Positions 26,502 to 35,443 of a DNA stretch of 64,000 bases are shown piece after piece (the first letter of the stretch is position 1; every line of letters begins with the position of its first letter). The translations under genes were made by a program, and so were the position numbers. The stretch is from contig CAWIUB010000030.1 of NCBI GenBank assembly GCA_963839175.1, positions 193,808-257,807 of the forward strand, in the 5' to 3' direction. Under the pieces are notes generated by a model, which was given only the letters and a program-made list of their open reading frames with translations, searched no databases and was not told the DNA's origin. Source of the DNA: CAWIUB01 sp963839175 (lineage in GTDB: Bacteria; Actinomycetota; Actinomycetes; Mycobacteriales; Jatrophihabitantaceae).

Positions 26502-27905
26502 ATGCTCCTCCCGATGTCGCCGACGGACTCGCTGTTCCTGATGCTCGAGTCTCGTGAACACCCCATGCACGTTGGCGTCCTGCAGCTGTTCGAGCCGCCG
26601 GACGGCGCCGACGCCTACGACGTCTGCCGCGTGTTCCTGGGCATGTCTTCGGAGGACGACGTGGCACCGCTGTTCCGCAAGCGGGCCCGTCGGTCCATCA
26701 GCTCCGCCGGTCAGTGGGGCTGGGAGGACGACACCCAATTCGACATCGAGCATCACGTGCGGCACAACGCCTTGCCCCGTCCGGGCCGGGTGCTGGAGTT
26801 GCTGGCGCTGTGCTCGCGGCTGCACAGCAGCCTGCTGGACCGGCACCGCCCGCTCTGGGAGACCCACCTGATCGAGGGCCTCGCCGACGGGCGGCTCGCG
26901 GTCTACTCGAAGCTGCACCACTCCGTGATGGACGGCGTCGCCGCCGCGCGCTGGATGCAGCGGGTGCTGTCAGCCGATCCCGACGCCCGGGAGATGCCGC
27001 CGCCCTGGGCGAATCGGCCAGCCCGCACCGAGGCGGCGCCTGCCACCGGCGAGGAGGAGCGAGGCAACCTGCTCGACGTTCCGGGCGACGTGCTGCGAGC
27101 CGCTCGGGGTCTTGCCAGCGAGGCCGTCGGTTTGCCCGGCGCTCTCGTCCGAACGGTCAACCGCGGCATCCGCGAGCAGGCCACGTCGTTGTCCTTCTCT
27201 GCACCCAAGACGATCTTCAACGTTCCGATCACGGGAGCGCGCCGGTTCGCCGCACAGTCTTGGCCGGTGGAGCGACTGCGCGGAATAGCCAGGAGCAGCG
27301 GCGGCACGCTGAACGACGTGGTGCTGGCGATGTGCTCCGGGGCGCTGCGCCGATACCTGACGAGCCTGGAGGCCCTGCCCGACTCGTCGCTAATCGCGAT
27401 GGTGCCGGTGGCGCTGCGCACCCGCGATCGCCATCGACAGGGCGGCAACGCGATCGGCGCGGTCATGTGCACCCTCGGCACGCACCTGGCCGATCCGGCC
27501 AATCGGCTGGCCAGCGTCAAGCGGTCCATGGCCGAAGGCAAGGAGGCGCTCTCGGGCATGTCGGCCACGCAGATCCTGGCGATGTCGGCGCTCGGAATGA
27601 GTCCGTTGGCGCTCGAACCGCTCCTACACATCCACGGGATGGCCCGGCCGCCGTTCAATCTGATCATCTCGAACGTGCCGGGCTCGCGCGTACCGCTGTA
27701 CTGGAACGGTGCCCTCCTCGACGGCGTGTACCCGCTGTCCATCCCGGTGGACGGTCAGGCACTGAACATCACCTGCACCAGCTACGCGGAGCAGATGGCG
27801 TTCGGGCTGACCGGGTGCCGGCGCAGCGTGCCGCACCTGCAGCGGCTGCTCGATCACCTCGACCACGAGCTCGGCGATCTGGAGAAGGCCGTCGGGGTCA
27901 GCTGA
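26502..27905 (+). CDS. Wax ester synthase / diacylglycerol acyltransferase family protein
   Basis: A 467-residue WS/DGAT acyltransferase that joins acyl-CoA to fatty alcohols or diacylglycerol to make storage lipid. The catalytic HHxxxDG motif is intact (KLHHSVMDGVAAARW, about residues 138-144). The C-terminal domain has the usual NLIISNVPGSRVPLYWNGA and PLSIPVDGQALNITCTSYAEQ. The alternative start at 26514 (MSPTDSLFLMLE) fits the common N-terminus better by four residues. Followed by a TetR gene in the same direction, but with its own promoter. Confidence 0.92.
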   Translation: MLLPMSPTDSLFLMLESREHPMHVGVLQLFEPPDGADAYDVCRVFLGMSSEDDVAPLFRKRARRSISSAGQWGWEDDTQFDIEHHVRHNALPRPGRVLELLALCSRLHSSLLDRHRPLWETHLIEGLADGRLAVYSKLHHSVMDGVAAARWMQRVLSADPDAREMPPPWANRPARTEAAPATGEEERGNLLDVPGDVLRAARGLASEAVGLPGALVRTVNRGIREQATSLSFSAPKTIFNVPITGARRFAAQSWPVERLRGIARSSGGTLNDVVLAMCSGALRRYLTSLEALPDSSLIAMVPVALRTRDRHRQGGNAIGAVMCTLGTHLADPANRLASVKRSMAEGKEALSGMSATQILAMSALGMSPLALEPLLHIHGMARPPFNLIISNVPGSRVPLYWNGALLDGVYPLSIPVDGQALNITCTSYAEQMAFGLTGCRRSVPHLQRLLDHLDHELGDLEKAVGVS

Positions 27906-27977
27906 CTGCGACCTCGAGTTGGCACGTGACCGGCTGCCGAGCACCCTTGAGCGCATCCACCCGCCGGCGAAAACAAG

Positions 27978-28006
27978 TTGTGAGTGAGTGCTCACTCAGT
28001 TACCGT
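27978..28006 (+). promoter_or_regulatory. Promoter with embedded TetR-type operator
   Basis: TTGTGA (27978-27983), 17-base spacer and TACCGT (28001-28006) form a promoter whose predicted start is the GTG at 28014. Between the two hexamers lies an 18-bp perfect palindrome, TGAGTGAG-TG-CTCACTCA (27981-27998). A repressor bound there would block RNA polymerase. It controls the TetR gene and, through it, the ABC exporter pair. Confidence 0.75.
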
Positions 28007-28013
28007 CGAGAGT

Positions 28014-28631
28014 GTGATCGAGGACGTACGAACCGGTCGCGTCAAGCCGTTGCCAGCGGACCAGCGGCGGGCCGCGATCATCGAGGCGACGTTACCGCTG
28101 CTGCGCGCGCACGGGCGCAGCGTGACGACTCGGCAGATCGCGACTGCAGCTGGCGTCGCCGAGGGGACCATCTTCCGAGTCTTCCCGGACAAGCACGCGC
28201 TGATCGAGGCCGCGCTGGCGACGGTCTTCGACGCCGAACCGCTGCGCCGGGAACTGCGCGCCGTCGATCGCAGCGCGCCGCTGCGGGACCGGGTTTCTGC
28301 CATGGTCACGATCCTGAGCGAGCGGGTCCGCACCGTGTGGCAGCTACTCGCCGCATTGCAATCGACCTCGGGCGAGGCTCATTCCGCACGTCTGCGAATG
28401 ATCCCGAAGAACCAAGCGATGGCGGCCGCCATGGAGGACCTGGTCGTGTTGTTCGAGCCCGATCGTGAGCTTCTGGCGTTTCCGCCCGCGACGACCGCAC
28501 GGATGGTGCGCGCCGTGGTCTTCGCCGGCGTGCATCCGATCATCAGTGCCGGCATACCCCTGACCACCGAGGAGATGGTGACGCTGCTGCTGAACGGAAT
28601 CCAGAAGTCACCCCTGAAGTCGCAATGCTGA
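28014..28631 (+). CDS. TetR-family repressor of the ABC exporter operon
   Basis: A 205-residue TetR protein with N-terminal DNA-binding part RRAAIIEATLPLLRAHGRSVTTRQIATAAGVAEGTIFRVFPDKHALIEAAL and a helical ligand domain. The longer frame starts at GTG 27984, but that codon lies inside the operator palindrome and upstream of the -10 box. The GTG at 28014, seven bases after the -10, is therefore the better, leaderless start. The stop overlaps the ABC gene start by 7 bases. It probably represses its own operon and is released by a substrate of the exporter. Confidence 0.88.
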   Translation: MIEDVRTGRVKPLPADQRRAAIIEATLPLLRAHGRSVTTRQIATAAGVAEGTIFRVFPDKHALIEAALATVFDAEPLRRELRAVDRSAPLRDRVSAMVTILSERVRTVWQLLAALQSTSGEAHSARLRMIPKNQAMAAAMEDLVVLFEPDRELLAFPPATTARMVRAVVFAGVHPIISAGIPLTTEEMVTLLLNGIQKSPLKSQC

Positions 28632-30358
28632 TCCGGTTGGTGCGTAGCTACCTACGCCCGTTCCGCGGCCAGATCACCGCGGTCGTCGTATTCCAGCTGG
28701 TCGGGACGATCGCCTCGCTGTATTTGCCCACTCTCAATGCCGACATCATCGACCGCGGCGTGGCCCGCGGCGACTCCGGCTACATCGTGTCTACGGGCGG
28801 CGTCATGCTGACGATCACCCTGCTGCAGATCGTCTGCTCGATCGTCGCGGTGTACTTCGGGGCCCGCGCCGCGATGGGACTCGGACGGGACGTGCGCGCC
28901 GCGGTGTTCCACCGCGTCGGCTCGTTCTCCGAGCGCGAGGTCGCGCATTTCGGCGCGCCGTCGCTGATCACCCGATCGACCAACGACGTGCAGCAGGTGC
29001 AGATGGTCGTGATGATGGCGGCCACGCTGGCCGTCATGGCGCCGATCATGTGCGTCGGTGGCATCATCATGGCGCTCCGCCAGGACCTTGGGCTGTCCTG
29101 GCTGCTCGTCGTCAGCGTGCCTATCCTGCTCATCGCCGTGGGGCTGATCGTCTCGCGCATGGTGCCGCAGTTCCGCGCCATGCAGCGCAAGATCGACGTG
29201 GTCAACCGGATCTTGCGCGAGCAGATCAGCGGCATCCGCGTGGTGCGGGCGTTCGTCCGCGAACCCGTCGAGCAGCGCCGGTTCGCCGACGCGAACACCG
29301 AGCTGACCACCACCGCGCTGCGCGCCGGACGGCTGATGGCGCTGATGTTCCCGACCGTGATGCTCGTGATGAACGCCTCCAGCGTCGCGGTGCTCTGGTT
29401 CGGCGCTCATCGCGTTGCCGCTGGCGACATCCAGATCGGCTCGCTAACCGCGTTCCTGAACTACCTGGTCCAGATCTTGATGTCGGTCATGATGGCGACG
29501 TTCATGGCCGTGATGATTCCGCGAGCCGCGGTGTCCGCGGAACGCATCCAGGAGGTCCTCGATACCGACTCGTCCGTGGCGCCGCCGGTGGCGCCGATTG
29601 AGTCGGTATCGCTTCGCGGCGAGCTGGAGTTGCGTGACGTCGAGTTCCGCTACCCGGGAGCGGACGACGCCGTCCTGCGCGGGATCTCCCTGCACGCTCA
29701 CCCCGGCCAGACCACGGCGATCGTCGGCAGCACGGGCGCCGGCAAGACGACGCTGCTCTCGCTGATCCCACGACTGTTCGACGCCACCTCGGGCTCGGTG
29801 CGCGTCGACGGCGTGGACGTGCGCTATCTCGAACCGCAGCTGCTGTGGAGTCGGATCGGGCTGGTGCCGCAACGCCCGTACCTGTTCAGCGGAACCGTCG
29901 CGAGCAACCTCCGGTACGGCAACCCGGACGCCTCCGACGACGAGCTGTGGCAGGCCCTGGAGATCGCCCAGGCCCGCGACTTCGTCGAGGCAATGCCGGA
30001 TGGGCTGGCGGCCCCGATCGCGCAGGGCGGCACGAACGTCTCCGGCGGCCAGCGGCAGCGTCTCGCGATAGCCCGCGCGCTGGTGCGCAAGCCGGAGATC
30101 TACCTATTCGACGACTCGTTCTCGGCGCTAGACCTGGCGACGGACGCCCGGCTGCGGGCGGCGTTACGTCCGCACACCCGGATGGCGACTGTGCTGATCG
30201 TCGCGCAGCGGGTTTCCACGATCGTCGGCGCCGACCAGATCGTGGTGCTCGACGACGGCGTGATCGTCGGCATCGGCACGCATGACGAGTTGCGGCGCAG
30301 CTGCCCGACGTACGCCGAGATCGTGGAATCGCAGCTGAGTGAAGAGGTCGCCGCATGA
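28625..30358 (+). CDS. ABC exporter half-transporter, degenerate-site subunit
   Basis: A 577-residue half-transporter: six membrane helices (about 1-315) then an ATPase domain. Walker A is GSTGAGKT, the signature is NVSGGQRQRLAIARAL. The residue after Walker B is Asp rather than the catalytic Glu (IYLFDDSFSALD) and the H-loop position reads IVAQRVSTI, with Gln in place of His. Such a subunit forms the degenerate site in heterodimeric exporters of the TM287/288 or BmrCD type, and its partner is encoded next. The two genes overlap by 4 bases. Substrate unknown; drug or lipid export is likely. Confidence 0.92.
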   Translation: MLIRLVRSYLRPFRGQITAVVVFQLVGTIASLYLPTLNADIIDRGVARGDSGYIVSTGGVMLTITLLQIVCSIVAVYFGARAAMGLGRDVRAAVFHRVGSFSEREVAHFGAPSLITRSTNDVQQVQMVVMMAATLAVMAPIMCVGGIIMALRQDLGLSWLLVVSVPILLIAVGLIVSRMVPQFRAMQRKIDVVNRILREQISGIRVVRAFVREPVEQRRFADANTELTTTALRAGRLMALMFPTVMLVMNASSVAVLWFGAHRVAAGDIQIGSLTAFLNYLVQILMSVMMATFMAVMIPRAAVSAERIQEVLDTDSSVAPPVAPIESVSLRGELELRDVEFRYPGADDAVLRGISLHAHPGQTTAIVGSTGAGKTTLLSLIPRLFDATSGSVRVDGVDVRYLEPQLLWSRIGLVPQRPYLFSGTVASNLRYGNPDASDDELWQALEIAQARDFVEAMPDGLAAPIAQGGTNVSGGQRQRLAIARALVRKPEIYLFDDSFSALDLATDARLRAALRPHTRMATVLIVAQRVSTIVGADQIVVLDDGVIVGIGTHDELRRSCPTYAEIVESQLSEEVAA

Positions 30359-32361
30359 CCCGAGCCATGACGGCGCGCCCCCCGGCTGGGGCGATCGGCG
30401 GGCGAGGACCGTTCGGCCCCGGACCGGGAGTCCCGACCGAGAAGTCGCTGGACTTCGGGCCATCCGCGCGGCGGTTGCTCGGCCGGATGGCCCCCGAACG
30501 CATGACCATCGCCGGGGTGCTACTGCTGGCCATCGTCAGCGTCACGCTGACCGTCCTCGGGCCGAGAATCCTCGGCCATGCCACCGACCTGATCTTCACT
30601 GGCGTCATCGGCAAGCAGCTGCCTAGCGGCATCAGCAAGGACCAGGCGATCGCCGCGGCACGCGCCCACGGGCAGGGGTCCTTCGCGGATCTGCTGTCGG
30701 GCATGGACGTCGTGCCGGGTCGCGGCATCGACTTCAGCGCGCTTGGCTGGGTCCTCGTCGGTGTGCTGGCACTGTACGTTGCCGCGTCGGTGTTCAGCTG
30801 GGCTCAGGGCTACCTGCTCAACGGCGCCGTGCAGCGCACCGTCTATCGGCTGCGCTCGGACGTCGAAGACAAGCTCAACCGGCTGCCGCTTGCGTACTTC
30901 GACCGGCAACCACGTGGTGAGGTGCTCAGCCGAGTCACTAACGACATCGACAACATCGGACAGAGCCTGCAGCAGTCGATGAGCCAGCTGCTCGTCTCGC
31001 TGCTGACGGTGGTCGGCGTTGTCGTGATGATGGTCGTTGTCTCATGGGTCCTGGCGCTCATCGCCTTGGTGGCGATCCCGCTGGCGCTGACCATCACCCG
31101 GCAGATCGCGAAGCGCTCGCAGCCGATGTTCATCGGCCAGTGGCGGCACACCGGTGAGCTGAACGGGCAGATCGAGGAGGCCTACACGGGTCACGCGATC
31201 GTCAAGGTCTTCGGCCGGCAACATGAAGTGGAGAAGTCCTTCGAGGACAAGAACGCCGAGCTGTACCGGGCTTCCTTCGGCGCGCAGTTCGTCTCGGGGA
31301 TCATCATGCCGGCGATGATGTTCGTGGGGAACCTGACATATGTGGCCATCGCCGTCGTCGGCGGGCTGCGCGTGGCGTCCGGTGCGATGACGCTCGGCGA
31401 CGTGCAGGCGTTCATCCAGTACTCGCGCCAGTTCACCCAGCCGCTGACTCAGATCGCGTCGATGGCGAACGTCCTGCAGTCGGGCGTCGCGTCGGCGGAG
31501 CGGGTATTCGAGCTGCTCGACGAGGAAGAGGAGATCTCCGATCCGATCGACACCCGGCCTGCCGAGGCGCCGCGGGGATGCGTGGCGTTCGAGCACGTGT
31601 CATTCCGTTACGAGCCGGACCGTCCGCTGATCGAGGACGTTTCGCTGGTGGCATCGCCGGGTCAGACGGTGGCGATCGTCGGGCCGACCGGCGCCGGCAA
31701 GACAACGCTGGTCAACCTGATCATGCGTTTCTACGAGCTCAATGCCGGCCGCATCACGCTGGACGATGTCGACATCACGCAGCTCACCCGGGCGGATCTG
31801 CGGTCCAAGATCGGCATGGTGCTGCAGGACACCTGGCTGTTCAGCGGCACCATCCGCGACAACATCGCCTACGGCCGTCCGGACGCCACAGAGGAGCAGA
31901 TCCGGCAGGCCGCCGAGGCGACCTACGTCGATCGGTTCGTGCACAACCTGCCGGACGGGTACGACACGGTGATCGACGAAGAGGCGAGCAATGTCAGCGC
32001 GGGGGAGAAGCAGCTGATCACGATCGCCCGCGCGTTCCTGGCCAGCCCGGCACTGCTCATCCTGGACGAAGCGACGTCCTCGGTCGACACGCGCACCGAG
32101 CTGCTGGTGCAGCACGCGATGGCGGCGCTGCGGTCGGACCGGACGAGTTTCGTCATCGCCCACCGGCTGTCGACGATCCGCGACGCCGACCTGATCCTGG
32201 TCATGCAGGACGGCCAGATCGTCGAGCAGGGCACGCACGACGAATTGCTGGACCGGCGGGGCGCGTACTTCGATCTGTACAACGCGCAGTTCGCCGCGCC
32301 GGACGTCGATCTCGACGAACCGAGCGAGTTGAACGCAGCGCGACTGGCGATGGCCCGCTAG
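30355..32361 (+). CDS. ABC exporter half-transporter, catalytic subunit
   Basis: A 668-residue partner of the preceding gene. It has an N-terminal extension of about 60 residues rich in Gly/Pro, six membrane helices with an insert between TM1 and TM2 (IGKQLPSGISKDQAIAAARAHGQG), and a fully canonical ATPase: GPTGAGKTT, NVSAGEKQLITIARAF, LLILDEATSSVDTRTE and the H-loop IAHRLSTIRDAD. The signature is AGEKQ rather than SGGQ, as is common for the TM288-like member. Together with the degenerate subunit it should form a heterodimeric multidrug-type exporter under TetR control. Confidence 0.92.
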   Translation: MTRAMTARPPAGAIGGRGPFGPGPGVPTEKSLDFGPSARRLLGRMAPERMTIAGVLLLAIVSVTLTVLGPRILGHATDLIFTGVIGKQLPSGISKDQAIAAARAHGQGSFADLLSGMDVVPGRGIDFSALGWVLVGVLALYVAASVFSWAQGYLLNGAVQRTVYRLRSDVEDKLNRLPLAYFDRQPRGEVLSRVTNDIDNIGQSLQQSMSQLLVSLLTVVGVVVMMVVVSWVLALIALVAIPLALTITRQIAKRSQPMFIGQWRHTGELNGQIEEAYTGHAIVKVFGRQHEVEKSFEDKNAELYRASFGAQFVSGIIMPAMMFVGNLTYVAIAVVGGLRVASGAMTLGDVQAFIQYSRQFTQPLTQIASMANVLQSGVASAERVFELLDEEEEISDPIDTRPAEAPRGCVAFEHVSFRYEPDRPLIEDVSLVASPGQTVAIVGPTGAGKTTLVNLIMRFYELNAGRITLDDVDITQLTRADLRSKIGMVLQDTWLFSGTIRDNIAYGRPDATEEQIRQAAEATYVDRFVHNLPDGYDTVIDEEASNVSAGEKQLITIARAFLASPALLILDEATSSVDTRTELLVQHAMAALRSDRTSFVIAHRLSTIRDADLILVMQDGQIVEQGTHDELLDRRGAYFDLYNAQFAAPDVDLDEPSELNAARLAMAR

Positions 32362-34517
32362 CGGAGCTGCTCGCCGCGGCCGACGACCGCCGCCAGCGCC
32401 GCGACGCGTTCGCTGCGCAGGACGTCTTCCAGCAGCATCGGTCGCCCGTCCGGACCGGTGAGTGGCACCCGCCAGTTCGGGTATTCGTCGATGGTTCCGG
32501 GCTGATTCTGCGCGCGTGGGTCACCAACCGCATCGGTGAGCGCGACGCAGACCAGCCGGGATTGGGTCCAGGTCAAGTAGCGGTGCAGCGCCTGCACCGT
32601 CGCCTCGACGTCGGCGTCTTGCGCAAGCGCGCCCCGGTTGCGCAGTTCGTCGAGCCAGGCGTCGCGATCCACGGCGTCGGCGGCGAGCTCCTCGTCGAGG
32701 GACCGGGTCAGCAGACCGAGCGACTGCCGCAGCCGGACGTGATCTCCAGCGAGGTATCCGGCCGTGGGCGGCAGGTCGTGGGTCGTCACGGACGCCAGGC
32801 AGTACTCGCGCCACCATTCTGGGCGCAGTGGAGCGCCGCTGCCGTGATAGTCGAACTCGAACCAGAGGATGGACGTGCCAAGGATGCCCCGCTCTCGCAG
32901 GTAGGCCCGTACCCACGGCTCGACCGTGCCGACATCCTCGCCGACAACCGCTGCACCGGCGCGGTGCGCCTCCAGCGCCAGGATGCCGACCAGAGCCTCA
33001 TGGTCGTACCGCACGTAGGTTCCCGCGGTTGGCGCCACGCCGTCTGGGATCCACCACAGCCGGAACAGCCCCATGACGTGGTCGACGCGGATCGCGCCCG
33101 CGTGCCGCAGCACGGTCGAGAGGAGCTCCCGGAACGGGGCATACGCCACGTCGGCCAGCCGATCGGGACGCCACGGTGGCTGCTGCCAGTCCTGGCCGAG
33201 TTGGTTGTACGCGTCCGGCGGCGCGCCGACGGTGACGCGCTGCGCGAAGACATCTTGCAGCGACCAAGCGTCGGCGCCGGACGGCTTGACGCCGACGGCG
33301 AGGTCGTGCATGACGCCGAGCGTCATGCCGGCGCGGACGGCGGCGGCTTGGGTGGCGTCCAGTTGTTCGTCCAGCACCCACTGCAGCCAGCTGTGAAAGT
33401 CCACCTGGTCGGCGTGCTCGGCGCGGAAGCTCTCCACCGCGGGTGAGGCCGGGTGCTGCAGTTCGACGGGCCAGCCGCGCCAGTCCGCTCCGTGTACCTC
33501 GGCGAGCGCGCACCACGTGGCGTAGTTGACCAGGCCGTCCCCCTCCCGCCGCTGGAACGCGCGGTAGGCGATCTCGCGTTCCGCGCTGCGCGGTGCGGCG
33601 TACACGAGCGCAAGCGCGACGCGTTTGGCCGCCCAGGCGGTGTCGCGATCGATGCGGTCGATGCCGTCGAGCTTGTCATGCACCTGCTCGCGTAGCGCCT
33701 CCACCTGCGCCCGATGCTCCCGATCCAGGTAGCCGTACTCGGGGATCAGCTCCACCCGCAGGTAGAGCGGGTTCGCGAAGCGCCGGGTCGTCGGCAGGTA
33801 CGGTGACGGTTCCATCGGCGCCACCGGCTCCGCCGCGTGCAGCGGGTTGACCAGCACGAAGCCCGCGTCGTGCTCGGCGGCCGACCATGTGGCGAGGTCG
33901 GCGAGGTCGGCCAAGTCGCCCACACCCCACGAGCGCTGCGAGCGCACGCTGTACAGCTGGGTGGCCAGACCCCAGGCGCGCCGGTCACCCATCCGCTCCG
34001 GGAAGCCGAGCCAGGCTGGCGTCACGATCAGCGAGGTCGCCGCCTCCCGATCACTCGAGCGGGCCCGCAGGGTGTGGTAGCCCAACGGCAGGTCAGCCGG
34101 TATCTGGAATGACGCCTCGCCGATCAGTTTGCCGTCGACCTCGCGCGGTGCCCACCAGTTCTCGACCTGCGCCAACCCACGCCGGTCGCCGCCGTTCTCC
34201 AGGTCGACCCAGACGTCCACCGCGGCGCCGTCGGTGACGTGCACCCAGACCGCTTGCCCCGAGTCCTGCCTGGTCACCACGCACGGCGGCAGCATGCGGG
34301 TCCACGGCTCATGCCACCGGGCGTGCAGGGCCCGCAGCGCGGCCTCCGGTGTTGGTGCGTCGATGCCCAGCGCACGCAGCACAGCCACCACGGTCTCTTC
34401 GCTGACCTGGACGTGCCGCCCCTGCCAGTCCCAGAAGTCCGTGGCCACGCCGCAGTGGTCGGCAAGCTGCCGCAACGCGCCGTTCAGGCCTGCCACCAGC
34501 TCGTCCTCGCTGTCCAT
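32358..34517 (-). CDS. malQ: 4-alpha-glucanotransferase (amylomaltase)
   Basis: A 719-residue GH77 enzyme that transfers alpha-1,4-glucan segments in maltodextrin and glycogen metabolism. Visible catalytic regions include AIRVDHVMGLFRLWWIP (nucleophile Asp), VVGEDVGTVEPWVRAYL (acid/base Glu) and TTHDLPPTAGYLAGDH (transition-state Asp). An N-terminal beta-sandwich of about 150 residues, as in actinobacterial MalQ, precedes the barrel (SQRSWGVGDLADL...). The start at 34517 gives a normal N-terminus (SEDELVAGLNGALRQLADHCGVATDFWDWQGRHV); no strong ribosome-binding site precedes it and GTG codons just upstream are possible. Its stop overlaps the ABC gene stop, tail to tail. Confidence 0.93.
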   Translation of the reverse strand: MDSEDELVAGLNGALRQLADHCGVATDFWDWQGRHVQVSEETVVAVLRALGIDAPTPEAALRALHARWHEPWTRMLPPCVVTRQDSGQAVWVHVTDGAAVDVWVDLENGGDRRGLAQVENWWAPREVDGKLIGEASFQIPADLPLGYHTLRARSSDREAATSLIVTPAWLGFPERMGDRRAWGLATQLYSVRSQRSWGVGDLADLADLATWSAAEHDAGFVLVNPLHAAEPVAPMEPSPYLPTTRRFANPLYLRVELIPEYGYLDREHRAQVEALREQVHDKLDGIDRIDRDTAWAAKRVALALVYAAPRSAEREIAYRAFQRREGDGLVNYATWCALAEVHGADWRGWPVELQHPASPAVESFRAEHADQVDFHSWLQWVLDEQLDATQAAAVRAGMTLGVMHDLAVGVKPSGADAWSLQDVFAQRVTVGAPPDAYNQLGQDWQQPPWRPDRLADVAYAPFRELLSTVLRHAGAIRVDHVMGLFRLWWIPDGVAPTAGTYVRYDHEALVGILALEAHRAGAAVVGEDVGTVEPWVRAYLRERGILGTSILWFEFDYHGSGAPLRPEWWREYCLASVTTHDLPPTAGYLAGDHVRLRQSLGLLTRSLDEELAADAVDRDAWLDELRNRGALAQDADVEATVQALHRYLTWTQSRLVCVALTDAVGDPRAQNQPGTIDEYPNWRVPLTGPDGRPMLLEDVLRSERVAALAAVVGRGEQLR

Positions 34518-34598
34518 TGACGGGGGAGCCGCAGCCACCGCGGCAGCGTCAGGGTGCTGGGGGAGTTCGCCGATGTCAAGGGACGGGCATCTAGCATC

Positions 34599-34682
34599 AT
34601 GAGCGATACCGCCTGGGACGTGCTCGACGAGGCTCATCACGCACTGCGAACCGTGGTCGCGGGAGTTCAAGCCTTTCCTGCC
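34599..34682 (+). pseudogene. Remnant of a DinB / maleylpyruvate-isomerase-like gene
   Basis: ATG 34599 begins SDTAWDVLDEAHHALRTVVAGV, which resembles the N-terminal helix of mycothiol-dependent DinB-fold proteins (usually followed by a PTPCxxW motif). After about 25 residues the homology stops; the rest of the frame (FPAMLVSYLCL...) is unrelated and runs into the toxin-antitoxin promoter. A truncated gene of about 80 bases. Assignment rests on a short match. Confidence 0.4.
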
Positions 34683-34711
34683 ATGCTGGTTAGCTACCTT
34701 TGTCTCACGCG

Positions 34712-34720
34712 TGATACGCT
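34712..34720 (+). promoter_or_regulatory. Extended -10 promoter of the toxin-antitoxin pair
   Basis: TGA-TACGCT (34712-34720) is an extended -10 element. The predicted transcript start is 34727, the first base of a GTG codon, so the antitoxin mRNA would be leaderless. Confidence 0.5.
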
Positions 34721-34726
34721 GGCGTG

Positions 34727-34963
34727 GTGGAGACGGTGAACGTGCGCGAGCTGCGAAATCATGGGGGAGAGGTCCTCGATCGGGTCGCCCGCGGTGAGGC
34801 CTTGATCGTGACCCGAGACGGCGCCGCGGTGGCCGAGTTGCGTCCCCTTCCTCGCCGCGGCCCGTCACCAGCCGAGCTCGTGGCGCGGCGTAGCCGGTTA
34901 CCACGGGTGGATCCGGAGGCACTACGCCGCGACATCGACGCCGTCCTGACCCCCGAATTGTGA
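34727..34963 (+). CDS. Antitoxin, Phd/YefM-like (VapB partner)
   Basis: A 78-residue antitoxin. The N-terminal DNA-binding and dimerisation part has the Phd/YefM pattern VNVRELRNHGGEVLDRVARGEALIVTRDGAAVAELRPL. The C-terminal half (ELVARRSRLPRVDPEALRRDIDAVL) is the charged toxin-binding tail. Two GTG codons (34724, 34727) compete; 34727 coincides with the predicted transcript start. It overlaps the toxin gene by 4 bases. It should neutralise the PIN toxin and autorepress the operon. Confidence 0.88.
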   Translation: METVNVRELRNHGGEVLDRVARGEALIVTRDGAAVAELRPLPRRGPSPAELVARRSRLPRVDPEALRRDIDAVLTPEL

Positions 34964-35388
34964 GTGCGGCCCTCACGCGGGGAATGCTCGACACCTCCAC
35001 GGTGATCTTGCTTGGCCGCATCGAGAACCCTGCCGACTTGCCGGATGAATCGGTCATCTGCGCGGTGACCCTGGCCGAGCTCTCCGTCGGGCCGCACGTG
35101 GCTCGCACGACGAGAGATCGGGTGGCCCGCCAGGCGCACCTGCAGCAGGCGGAAGCCGACTTCGAAGCCATCCCGTTCGACGTGGCTGCCGCACGGTCGT
35201 TCGGTCGGGTGGCAGCGTCGCTCCGGTCGGCTGGTCGAAAGCCCGCCGCGCGAGCGTATGACGCGTTGATCGCGGCAACGGCGATCGCCAACGATCTCCC
35301 GTTGTACACGTGCAACCCCGACGACTTCGCTGCCATCGACGAACTCATCGTTCGCCCAGTGCCTCATCCAGATCTGACGCCCGGCTGA
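34960..35388 (+). CDS. vapC: PIN-domain ribonuclease toxin (VapC type)
   Basis: A 142-residue PIN-domain RNase. Acidic residues of the active site are in place: MLDTSTVILL (D10), VTLAELSVG (E near residue 40), RAYDALIAATAIANDLPLYTCNPDDFAAID (D near 104 and the closing DD). Target RNA cannot be predicted. GTG 34960 overlaps the antitoxin stop (GTGA), giving coupled translation. The stop is only 28 bases before the candidate dif site. Confidence 0.92.
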   Translation: MSAALTRGMLDTSTVILLGRIENPADLPDESVICAVTLAELSVGPHVARTTRDRVARQAHLQQAEADFEAIPFDVAAARSFGRVAASLRSAGRKPAARAYDALIAATAIANDLPLYTCNPDDFAAIDELIVRPVPHPDLTPG

Positions 35389-35415
35389 TACGGCTGCGTA
35401 GGTTATCGAATCTTA

Positions 35416-35443
35416 GATTGACATAATGTCCGTTATCGGACAA
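35416..35443 (-). other. Candidate chromosomal dif site (XerC/XerD)
   Basis: Read on the minus strand, the 28 bases consist of an 11-base arm TTGTCCGATAA, a 6-base centre CGGACA and an 11-base arm TTATGTCAATC. This is the dif architecture: ATAA and TTATG flank the 6-base centre exactly as in the E. coli site, and the whole agrees closely with the published actinobacterial dif consensus as I recall it. It is an AT-rich island in GC-rich DNA. XerC and XerD would resolve chromosome dimers here during FtsK-driven segregation. No integrase gene is nearby. Confidence 0.75.
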
